Positions 10,386 through 22,300 of a stretch of DNA of 40,763 nt are shown piece after piece; the first letter of the stretch is position 1, and each line of letters starts with the position of its first letter. The notes beneath the pieces were generated by a model. That model did no database searches, was not told the DNA's origin, and worked only from the letters and a program-made list of their open reading frames with translations. The position numbers and the translations under genes are program-made. The stretch comes from Ettlia oleoabundans (Eukaryota; Chlorophyta; Chlorophyceae; Chlamydomonadales): the NCBI GenBank assembly GCA_019693395.1, contig JAAMXP010000014.1, positions 1 through 40,763 of the forward strand, read 5' to 3'.

Positions 10386-13300
10386 ATGGGGGGATCTCAG
10401 GATTCAATCAATGCGTCTGATACAGCAGGATCAGAGCAGCGGGCAGATGACGCAGCTTCGGTAACCCGGCGGCCAGAGCGAAATGCAAGTGGACAGGAAG
10501 CATCTGAGGACGTCGATGGCCGTATGGAGACAATGCGCAGCGAATTTATCGTCCCTGAACCGGCAGTCAGCGGCGGAGGGCGTGCTCGTTGGGAGCGAGG
10601 CAGGCGGCGGCATTGGCGACGAGGCGGAGCTTGCCGCCACGATGGCCAAAAAGGCAGTTACTGCGGCTCTACTAGCCACAGGTGCCTGACATGGAAAGGG
10701 TGGTTTGCAGCTCAAAGTCCAAGGCATTCACTGCCTACCCTTGCAACACTGGCATTGGCAAGACTAATGCGCCGCAGAGTCCCTGCCCCAGTGCATGCCT
10801 TGCACAGACCCTCCCTGCCCTGCAGCTCTGATAGTGGGCACAGTCCTGCTTTGCCGTTGCTTGATTATCACTACCGAAGACTGCCCTTTGTTAATCCAAG
10901 GGTCTTGGTCCCCTGTGCATGTGTTTCCAGGAGAGAGCAACGAGTCTCCTGTCGGCAGCCATGGCGCTTTGAGGGGTAGGCTGCAGCACATTGAAGAAGT
11001 GGAGAGCGACGGCTGGGAGTCAGAGGACGACGGAACCCAAGACCTTGAGATTTTCGAGGATGCTGCTGACAATGACAGTGATGTGGCGGATGCCGCCGGT
11101 GCCAGTGGCAGCGCTGCCACAGTTGGCGCTGCGACAGGCGGCCTGCAGGTGCACCCTGTTGCCTTGGATGAGGCAGCAGGTGCAATGGAGGAGGGGGAGG
11201 CTGTGATTGATGCCGAGCTGGCAGCTTTCCTGATGAGCAACGGGGTCAATGTCGAGGACTGGGATGAAGCCGCGGCTGTGGGTGGCGACTGGGAGGGGCT
11301 GTCCAGCAGCATCGCTAGCACAGCTGCCAGTGCGGGCGAGGGCGCGAGCGGAGGCAGCGTGCTGAACGCCTTGTTGGGCAAGTTGCAGTCGGCGGCAGCC
11401 GCTGCGGGCTCCCATGTGGCTGAGAAGGCAGGCGGGCTTCAAGAGGCAGTGGGCAAGCATGTATATGTTGGGCAGCAAGCGGGGGTTGGGGCTGCCGAAT
11501 GCCACAGGCGCAAGACTGCCCAGGTCTCGCAAAAGGGCTTCAAGAAGGAGAAGCAGGCATCACTAAGGTGAGGTGCTCCTCTGCCGTCATGCCCGCCTGC
11601 TGTGGTTAATTTCCCACCAAATTTGCCGAGAGTGAACATACGCAACCCGCTTTCCTTTGCTGCCTGCTGGTGCGCCCCCACAATCCATGCAGGGATCAGC
11701 GCCGGGCCTTGAAAAAGTCGGAGGAGAAGCAAGCAGCCAGGGTGGAGCGTGAGAAGGCGAAGAAGCAGGCAGAGAGGGAGGCTGCAGAGCTCAGGCAAGC
11801 TTGCCCTCCCTTCTGACTGCCATCTGTCGGGTGCCTTGGTCCCCTGCAGTTGCCTGAGAGGAACAGGTTTCTGCTGTTACTGCGCCATTGCTGTTTGCCC
11901 AACAGCTGCTGCCTGCCTCCTGCCTGTCTAACCCTGCTGCATTGGTCTGCTGCATTGCAATATGTCCCAATGGCCCCGTTTGGTGGCACGCAGGGAAATG
12001 ACTAGCAAGGAGAAAGTGGAGGCATTTGCCGAAGTGCTCACCCGCTTTGCAGAGGCCTGCCGCACTGGCAACCGCGGCGAGATTCACCTCCTGCATGCCA
12101 TCCTGTTCAGCGAGACCAACCAGGTGCGCCTGCAGCTGCAGGGATGCGCACAAAAAGGCACATTATACTCCGGCATCGCAAGTTTTCTATAAACAACATA
12201 CGGGCTGCATGGCACAAGCATGGGCAGGTGGCTTGCATGGGTGCCTGCCGTGCAGCTGCTGCCGTTCTTCTCCCCTTGTCAGTCCACCACAGCCTGTTGG
12301 CCCACTAGTGGTAGCAGTAACACGCAATTGCCTTTTTTCTGTCACCTTCCAGGTCATTGTGAGGGTGAAGGGCAGCATCCCGTTGGTGGACTTGCCATGG
12401 AAGGCAACCACGATGTCAGGTGGGCTGCTGCGCTAGGCTTCTTGGGATGTGCTGCCATCCTCTTTGCCCTGACTTGCAGCCTTTGGAACCTTTGGCCTTG
12501 TATTGTTCCTCACCGATCCTGATCCCTGTGTTCTGCATGCTCCATCTTCCTTACCCTGCCTGCAGACTACATGCAGGCGTGCTATGCGCTGGCCATCCGT
12601 GCAACCGGCAACATCAACCTTGTGAATGATATAGAAAGAATGAACAGGTGGGGTGTGCTTGACGCGGCGCAAACCAGCTGCACAGCTTGCTCGCTGCTGA
12701 CAGCTAGGAATATTGGTCAGCCTGGATTGTTTGTCACTCCATGCAGCATTTCTGCCAATCCTCTCTGATTCCACAAGGTGCCAGGCCTGCCCCAACGTCC
12801 CCGGCCGCTTGCCAATCACCTGCACAGGGAACACATCTAGGAGGGTTCCCGGCGTGAAAGGATGGACTTCGCCGCACTGGTGGCCATCGCCGCTGCCGAG
12901 GAGGATGCGTGGAAGGCCTCCCTTGGGCAGGAGGGGCGTTTGGACAAGGAGGTGTTCATGGCTAAACGGGCGCTGGTGCATGAGTGGATCGAGCGGGGTG
13001 GGTGGTGCAAGCAGTGGATGCCATAAGGACTTGTTGGCTGTGCATGGCACTGTCAGTTTCAAACGGCCCAAACAACAGCTTCTGTGCCTCTGTGGTCATG
13101 CAATACTGCAATCCTATAACAATTTGCTGCATGCCTGCAGGATACTTGGATGTGCTGAGCAAGGCGCTCAACCTGTCACCGCTGTGCATCCGCGCGCCTG
13201 AAGAGTGAGAGTGGGATAATTTATGGCATGCATGACAATGATGCACCTTCAAGCGTTGGGTTGAAGCAACTGCAGCATCCTGCAAGCAGCATCTGTGTGC

Positions 13301-16300
13301 TGCGCAGCTGCATCTCTTCGTGTCTAGGCCATAATGTAAGGTCTCCGTGCCTGCTTATGCAGGTCTCCACTGGTGACTGCGCTGCGGTCAAGCCACAGCA
13401 AGCAGTTGATCAGCCTGCTACTGGACAGCTGCGTCAAGCATCGCCCGCGGGGAGTGGACGAGGCATCTCCAAACGATGGCGCCGCGGCTGTCACGATGGC
13501 TATCTTGACCAACAGACCGGATGTGCTGGGGCAGGCGAGAGGCTGTTTGCATGCCACCACCCACGCAAATTGCCAGCTCAGCTGTGGGCTGTTGCTCTTG
13601 CCAATGCCAACAACTGTGCCAGGCTGCTTACCAGGCTTATTATTACGGAAATGGACCCTATTTGCACCCTCCAATGCAGGCTGACACCATGATGCTTGGC
13701 CTGTGGTGACCTTGGCATGCCTCTTTGTTGCCACCCGCAGATCTTAAAGCATTCCTCCCGCTGGTCCATGTCTGTTGAGGGCAAGCCCTGGACCCCGCTG
13801 TGCTACGCTCTAGCCCAGGACCGAGCCGGTATGGTGCCCCTGCTGCTGGCACACGCAAAGAAGGGCAAACCTGAAGCGGCAGGTGGGTAGGGCAGCAGCA
13901 GGCACATCTCAGGCACATCTGTTTAGGAACACACCTGTACTTTTTGCAGCAGGCTGTGATGTAATGCTGTCAATAGCCGCCGCCCAAGGCTGAAATGATG
14001 AGTTACAACTATTGATGTGGTGGTGTGCTGTGCTTTACATTACTGGCCGGCAAGTCGTGCCGTTTTGCAATGACATCAGCGCCCTAGATATGCAACAAAC
14101 TGGTCAATCTACTGCACCTTCCCTACCTCTTTGCCAACAGAGCTGGCCGAGTATGTGAACGAGGTGTGTGATGGGGCCACCGCGCTGCACAGGTGCGTGC
14201 TGAAGTGGCCTCCCACCCGCAGTCAGTCACCGTCCAGCCCTCGAGCAGGCATGCTGTGCCCCCGGCTTGGCCCAGCTTGAAATTTGCCCCAAACTAAGCG
14301 AGCTCGCTGCATCTTGCATTACTTTCCTGCCGGTTTGTTGCTGAAATGCAGGGCCGTGGCGGCGGGTGCACCTGCTATGGTGCGGCTGTTGCTGGAGAGC
14401 GGGGCGGACCCGGCAATCCACACGCGTGAGGGCAGCAGAGCTACCTCCGCCCTTCATCTGGCAGCTGCCAAGGAGTGAGTTCAGGGTGTACCCGCTGGCA
14501 TGCGTGGTTGGTTCCACGAGTCATTGGACTTGCATGAAGTCGTTCTCGCTCTCACTGCTCTCGCTGCACCATGGTGTTGGTTCCTGCGCACTATGATAAT
14601 ACGTTTAACTTCTGTTGTGGTGACAGTGGCTGTTCATGCCATCGCGTACGCAGGGAGCACCGCCCGTTGTTGGAGCAAATGCTGGCGGCCATTCCTCCCG
14701 AGCGGCAATCCACAGTGCTTAGGACGCTGGTGGATCAAGTGGACAACTCGCTGCTGCACTTGGCTGTGGCACGTTGCGATGCACAGCTGGCGCAGATGCT
14801 GCTGGGTAGGGTGAGTCGGGCAGCGGGTATTAGAGGAGGCAGGCAAGAGGGGGCCAGCCCCTTCTGGCTCAGTCAATGTGTGCCCAGACTTTGCCAACAC
14901 ATCTGCCCAACCATCCCCAACTGAGCAGGGGTTGGCCACAAGTTATGGCACACATTCACGCCTCACCACAGCCTGGTGATCTCTTGTTGTGAATCCAAGC
15001 ATTGATAAGAGGGCTGGCTGCCTGGCTGCGTCCCTGTTCATGTTGATGCAGGGTGCCCGCCCGACTTCCCAGCGTGAGAGCCGCTCGCCGCTGGTGCGCC
15101 TGCTGCTTAAGATGCTGCAACTGGGGTCGCAGCAGGGCGCAGCTGACAGGGGGATGAAAGCTGTTCGTGAGAAGGACGAGGAGCAGCAGCAGCGACCTGA
15201 GGATCTAGAAGCCGCTTTCTTAGCACACTGGCAGCTGGAGGACACAGCTGAGGCACTGCACCCCAGCCAGCGCTCCTCAGACTCTGACCTGCTGCGTACG
15301 TGGCTGCTGCACCGCCGCTCGGTCACGCTTGACCCCTTTCTGGCGAATCTTGCGGCGCGGCAACTGCTGGGGCAGGCAGCTGTGGATGACAGGAACAAGG
15401 TGTTGCTGGAGATGCTGTTGGAAGAGCCCGGCTTCTCAGCTGAAGGTGAGGCACAGGCCCAGCAGCAGTCATAGCCAGCTGACACGTGGGCAGTGATTTG
15501 CCATTGCTCTCGACTACACAACTCAACCAATCGCGCTGCTCTGCCGCTGGCTGTACAGGGCTGCACCTGCACCGCCTGGTGGACCGGTTGAAGGGCACCC
15601 AGCTGGATCTGATGCAGCGCCTGCTGGGTGCTGGAGCCAGCGTGCACGAGCGGCAGCCGCCTAGGGACACTCCCCTGCTGCATAAGGCAGGGTTGCAGGC
15701 TGCCCCTGCAGCTGCTGCTGCTTCTTGAGCAGCAACTCAATTGCTTGCTGGATGCACCGGCAGCACATGTCGTGGCGTAGCAGATCTGTCTTTGTGGTGC
15801 TCATAAAGTTGGAGCATTGCTTCTCACCGCCCAATTGACCACCCTCCACCTTTTTTTATGCCCGCGTGACCCAAATGTCTGCCCTGTCTGTCCTTTCTCT
15901 CGCTCTTCCGCAGGCCGCCGAAGAGAACGACTTTGCCTGCCTGGAGGCCCTGCTGGCAGCAGGAGCTGATGTGGAAGCTGTGGATGCGTTGGGAAACAAC
16001 GTGCTGCACGCGGTGGCCAGCCAGAAGGAGAAGGCGGGGGTGGTGTACACAGCGGTGGTGGCAATGCTGGCGGAACTGGCTCCACAGGTGGGTGGAAGCA
16101 CTCGAGGTTGGGATGTGTTGTGTTGGTTATGAGATCTCTATATGCCTCCAGCTTTGCGTGGGTCACTTCCAATACTCAGGGCTGCTTGGCGTGCTTGATT
16201 GGTGACACATGCAGCAGCAGGTAAAAAGTGCCAGTTGGGACCCCTTCTGGCCTCACGTTTGCGTTGATGCTTTGGTCTGCCCCTTCTGCGCAGCTATTAA

Positions 16301-19300
16301 CGCGGCGCAACCAAGAGCTCTTCCTCCCGAGCGACGCGGCGCCAGCTGGCAGCGCGGTTGAGGCGCAGCTGGAGGCGCTGACGAGGCGCCAGCTGGATGC
16401 TGCCAAGGTGGCGGAAGAGGCTGATCGCTGGGAGCGGGTGAGCATTGCAACGCAAGAGAGGCAACGGGACGATGGTTGGGAGAATCAGCATGCCAGGATG
16501 GCCAGCTACTTGGTTGGCATGCTCTGGCATAGCTACCTGTATTGAAGGTGTTTGCACCTTGATATATCAGGCCAGGCACAGGCAGAAGATGGTTGTCTTA
16601 CTTGCCTTCCCATACCGCTATTGCTCTGCTCAACTGCCATTTGCCATGCCCGTCCCTCCTTTGCCCCGTATGGACACAGGCTGCCAAGGACCTGAGCCTG
16701 CTGGGGCCCCCCAACGAGGATGAGGAGCGCAAGCGGCAGCGCATCGACGCCATGCTGGCATCCAAGCTGGCGCCTACGGTGCAGGTGGGCAGCTTGCAGA
16801 CGCTCCTGCTGCTGCTATTGTTCCTGGCGCTAAAACCCCAAAGGCTTGCAGCCATGCTCCTGATCTGCTCGCTGTGATAAATTTAGAGCCCATGCCAGGC
16901 GGTGTGCTAACTGCTTGCTCTCCAGCCGTATACCTAATCGGCAGCAGCCGTCCGTCAATGCCCCTGGACTGCAGGGCATTCAGCGACAGGAGCAGATGGG
17001 ACTAGCCGGCAGTCTTGCGCAGCCAGCATCCGCCGGCACCTCCACCCTGGCAGCAGAGCGGGCCACGTCAGCCGCAGTAGCCGAGCCCGCAGCACCCTCC
17101 ACACCCACTGCCCCTGCTCCCATTCCGGCCTCCCTCTACCGCCAGCGGCCACGCAAGCGCAGCTGGGCTGACCTGGCGGACGAAATGCCCGCTGTGGTCC
17201 GCATGCCTGTCTGGCCAGAGAGCCTGGAGGCGGCGGCAGCGGCGGCGCGAGCGGATCCCGCGGCAGCGGTGGCCCAGATCCTGAAGCAAGCCACGCCTGA
17301 GGATTCTGCGCCTGTGAGCTCACTAACGTAAGCCTGGGCTGGTTTCCTTGGGCTGGCTGCACATATTTCCATTCTGGCACGGCAGTCCGCATAGGCAGCC
17401 AACCAGTGGTTGTTTTGCTCCTTTTCTGGCTGCCCTGCAAGCTAGAAACTCCCTCTCTTCCAAATTTAGCTGCTGCGCATCAATCCGGAACAAATGTTGC
17501 ACCTCGCCCTACTGCTTTTTCCTCACAGTGAGCTACCGTGGGAGTTGGACGTGCACAGGGACGCATGGACAGGGTGGATGGGCATGGAGCCGAGGCACAG
17601 GTGGGCTCACATCGCTGGTGCTGAACGGCTGGTACCTTCCTATCGTTTGTTGTGCTGCTGGGTTGGTCAAGCTGCTCTTGAAGGTCTGTTTGTCTGCATG
17701 CGTGCTGGTAAGATGGTCGCGTGCCAGCACTAGCAGACACAAGCCCAGAACCTGACCCTTCTTCGTGCCAACATGGTGTCTTGCTGACTTGTTGCCCTAC
17801 GCTGCTGTTATCCAAACTTCCTGCAGGCGGCTGGTGCTGCAACTGCTGCTGCGCATCGGTGCTGGCCACTTTGACGCCGGCCCCTCCCAGGCCATCAGCA
17901 GGATGAGCAGCAGCAGCCTGGGGGAGTTTGAGGAGCTGGAGGTGCGCTATTTGCACAACCAGCGTGCAGTCAACACCAGCTCCCTCTGTTGTTTCACCCT
18001 CACATTAGCCCTGCGACCTGCCAAGCTCTATTGAGTCAACCTGTGTACTCCATCTCTCCTGCTCAGACCAAGTTGGTGGTGCACATGACCTGAATGCACC
18101 CCTCATCGCCAACAGCACTGCACCAAACACACCAATGCCGTACCAATCTCACCACCATGTAGCTCCAACCTGCTACTAGCCATTCACCACATGTCGATGC
18201 CTGCCGTGCTAGCAACGAGATCTCACCGCCACGTCACTTCACTCCACTTCCCATCCTTCTGCAGATCTACCTTGCGCGCGTGCCTCGTTCCGCCAGCATT
18301 GTGTTTGAGGTGGCACCCGAGGTGGATGTGCGGCGCAGCACCGCGGATGCCAACGGGGAGCGGCGCATGCACTACCACGACGTCATTCGCGTCTGGGTGG
18401 GTGGGCGGGGCTGAGCACTGGGGTGGCTTTATTCTGTCATCCTTTGATGCCACGTGCATGTGTTGTAGCAGATTGCAGCATTGGTGTAGAGGTGCTAGTG
18501 TTGTGATGGCGCACGTTTTGTGGTGGTATGGATTGAAAGGAGGAGAGTTGGCAGTCGCAGTGGAACGTTCTCATCCAGTGAAATGGGATGCACCATGCCA
18601 GCCTGAATCATTCCTCTTTCAATGTGTATGCCTGTCTTCCTGACTGTCAAGTATATGTTGGCTCAAGGTATGCAAAACAGACACACATACACAACGTCGT
18701 GCCTCACATGTGCATATGGCATTTGCAATCTGAGGTCCCGCCCCTTCTTGTGATGTTCCCCATCTTGGCGGGCTTCCTGTTGTGCACAATCTGTGCTGCT
18801 CCACCCTGCAGTGTGTGTCTCTGGATGAGGGGCAGGCAAGGGAGGCGCTTGATCTCATTACGGCAAGCTACCGCAAGGGACAGTCAGCGAGGCGTCAGCT
18901 GCTGCTGGAGGCCCAGCGGCGCGGCAGCGCCAGCGGGGAGCAGGTGAGCACCGGGATGGGCAGGGGCAGGGGCAGCGGCAGCAAAAAGCAGCAGTAGGGG
19001 CAGCCAGTGGGTTGCTGGCGGGTCACTGTTGTTTGTCAGAAGCAGGGGCAGAAGCAGGGGCAGAAGCAGGGGCATACCCATCCGTCGGCGCAAGCTTGCG
19101 TTGATGCTGTGGAATGCCTGGTGCGTTGTTCTAAACACCCCCACCCCTGCTTTCCTTGGCCGGTTAGACACAAGACGTCAACACGCCGCTCCTCCCCCCG
19201 CCATCCTCATCTTCTCAAGCTGCTGATTCCATTGCCCTTCCACAGGGCGTGCGCCTGCCAGCTGACTACCGCAGCCGAGAGGTGGATCAAGCCACAGCTG

Positions 19301-22300
19301 CCAAGGCAGCAGCTGCGCTCGCGGCTGAAGCGTTGGCCGGAGGCAGCAAGGGATTTTGGTGCGCCGCCGCTACTTTCCTTCCGCCTCCTCTGAGGCGGAC
19401 AGCTACACGGTGCTGAAGTTCCACCCCCTGGATGACAGCATGCTACACTCGGGTGGGTGGGTGAGTGGGTGTTTGATTGGGTGGGTGGGTGAGGGGTAGA
19501 AAACATCACTTGGATGGTGATGGTGTGTGGCTGTGTGCGTTTTTCTGATGTTTGCTTAAGAAATACTCTGTGATTCCAAGCGTGAGGGTCATCGTTTGAC
19601 TGGTTTGGTGGGCAAAGGCTATTGTTGCATGCTCTGATCCTGCTTATACTGCTCATTCTGCCCCTCCCACCCATCCTGTCTATCTGTAGTGATGACCAAC
19701 GAAGGCCAGACAGACGTGGACTTCAGGTTCAGGCTGTCACCTGCAGAAACGGTGAGCTGGGCGGGGCTACCCTGGCACTGCTGCCTGTGCTGCCAGCCAG
19801 CTGGTTAGACCCTTGCTGTGCGGGATGTCCAAGCCAGGCAGCGCCATTGTTGCTTCAGCACCATGTTGGTCCCAAGTTCTGTCCGTGGAAGGTGGACCAT
19901 TGATTTCTTGCCCCGTTCCCCCTGCCTTTTCGCAGGATGTGATTGAGCATGCTCCTTACCCCCCTCGGTCCCTCATGCTGCTGGGCAGGAGTGGCACAGG
20001 TGATCAATGGAGGGCTGGTAGGGAGTCAATCCGGGGCTGATGGTGTGGTCAGCTTGGATTGATTCACGCAGTGCACACACACACCGTCACCCACCTTCCT
20101 GCCTTCTACCCGCCTGCGCATGCCTCAGTAGTCATGCCTCACCATTGCCGGCTGGGCCTTGCATTGTGTGCCCTCTACAACCTGTCCCAATGAGATGCTT
20201 TGTTCCTCCTCGCCACAGGCAAGACCACGTGCGCGGTGTTTAGAATGTTTGACCGCTGGCGCCGCCGCTTTGAGGAGGGCCAGCCTTTGCACCAGGTGTT
20301 TGTCACTGTGTCGGCAACCCTCAAGGAACAGGTGCGGTGACACGGATGTTTCTTCGTGAGGTGGGGCAGTCTGCCTGATACAGATGTAGCATGGCCTATG
20401 CAGAAGTTCTTCCACAAGCAGGCGGAAAGTTGCAGGGTTGCTTGGACCTTGCCCTGAACGTACTTTCATCAGCTGATTGATGCTGCATCCAATCTATTGC
20501 ACATTGCAGGTTGCAAAGGCGTTTGTGCGGCTGCGCAACGGGCTGCCGGCAGTGACACCCGACCGTGCAGCCGCTTATGCTGCAGCTGCTGCTTGCACTT
20601 ACCACAGTTTCATGGGGTTGCCTGAGCAGGCTTGGCCCCTGTTCCTGAGCGCCAAGCAGTACATGCACATGCTGGATGGTGAGTGACGTGGTGTGGAGAA
20701 GTTTGGATGCGAAGGCATTACACGAGCAGCAGGAATATTCTGAACCCTGGTATTGCCGCCAGCAATGAAGTATTGCTGGTTCAGTGCAGCCCTTTTCTTG
20801 CGATCCAGTCAGCACCTGCGCTGCTGCATGATGGGTGGCCGCTTCATGTGTGCAGGCACTCTGAGGCAGCCCTTCTTCAAGCGCCGAGCCGACGGCAGCT
20901 TCATCTACGAGTCAGGTGCGGCTGCGGGAAGGACATACTGGTATATGTTTGGGGGAAAAGGAGGGGGTGTGGGTGGGGATGGGGGTGGGGTGATTTAGGT
21001 AGTTCCGCAGCTGCTGGCAAAGCATGGCTGCTCCCTCCCCTCCGCGTGCATGACTGCATGTGGGACGGTGTTTCTCCTGTTGGCCTGCTTGCCTGCCTGC
21101 TGCTCTGCAACTGTTTGCTTATGTACCAGTGTTTGTCATTGCACCGTGATGCATGCAGAGGCTAGGGACGACGATGACGGCATGTCGATGCTGGTAGACC
21201 TGGCAGGGGCAGCAGCTGCAGGGCAAGGCTCAGCTGCGGCAGCTGCAAGTGGCGGCAGCACGGCGGAGGAGGGGGCGCGCATCAAGGTCACCTTTTTCTA
21301 CTTCCAGGTGTTTGGAGGGGGGCTTGGCAGGCGGGATAATTGCCTGCTCCGGATTTAGAGGTGTGACTTATATGTATCCATCACCCGCCGCTGCTCGGAT
21401 GGCACTGCGAGGCTTGAGTCCCACTCACGGAGTGCTATGGTCACAACCCACTGCCCTACACTTGCTTTCTCAATTCTGCTAACCATGGACAACTTCACCG
21501 GCTCTGCATCGCCTCGTTCCACATCCAGCTCAAACACATAAGCCATGCACACACTCTGTCTCTTCCTGCCGCCGCCAGGGCTCCATGTTCCGCCGGCTGC
21601 TCAACAGCCTGAGCCCCGAGGACAGGAAGAAGGTGGACTTCACCGCCAGCCTGGCATGGCAGGAGATTGTGAGCTACATCAAGGGCACCAAGCAGGCGGT
21701 GGAAGGGGGCGGCAGGTGGGTGACCGCTGGGCCCTCAGCAGGTGCAGCATGAAAGGCGCCGCCGCTGACATTGCCCAACTGCTGCAGCTGTGTTTAGCCG
21801 CTTCTGTCGCGTTCCTTTCCCGTTAGCCTTGAAAAGATGTCGCCCATCCTTGCAGATGGATAGCGCTTACCTTAGAACCCGCCTGCTACTGAGTAATTGG
21901 ACATTTTTTGCATCACTTTCCAGCTGTGCTCTTGCCACATGCCTGCCGTGGCTGCTTCCCTCCACTGCCCTTCACATGTGTCTAATCCTCTGCTCCTTGC
22001 TGCTCCCTATGTTATTGTGCTGCCCACGTACCTCCTCTTACGTCACTGGACAGGTCACGCCTTTCTGCCCATGCACCCACGCCCAGTTCCTGAATGCCCC
22101 ACTGCCGTCTATCATGTGGTTCAGGCTGAGCGAGGAGGAGTACCTAGGCGACATTGGGCGCAAGCAGGCCCCTAATTTTGGGCTCGACAGCCGCTGCCTC
22201 ATCTACCAGGTGGCCACCGCCTACGAAATGGTGAGCAAGCAGGGCAGGTCGGGTGCAGTTCCAGCAGCTCTGCTGGCGTGTCTTTTGTATTGAGAGTCGC

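Noticed and set aside
10764..11381. 205-codon minus-strand frame
   Set aside because: It is antisense to the acidic N-terminal exon of the TRANK1-like gene, Ser/Ala/Pro-rich, with no domain.
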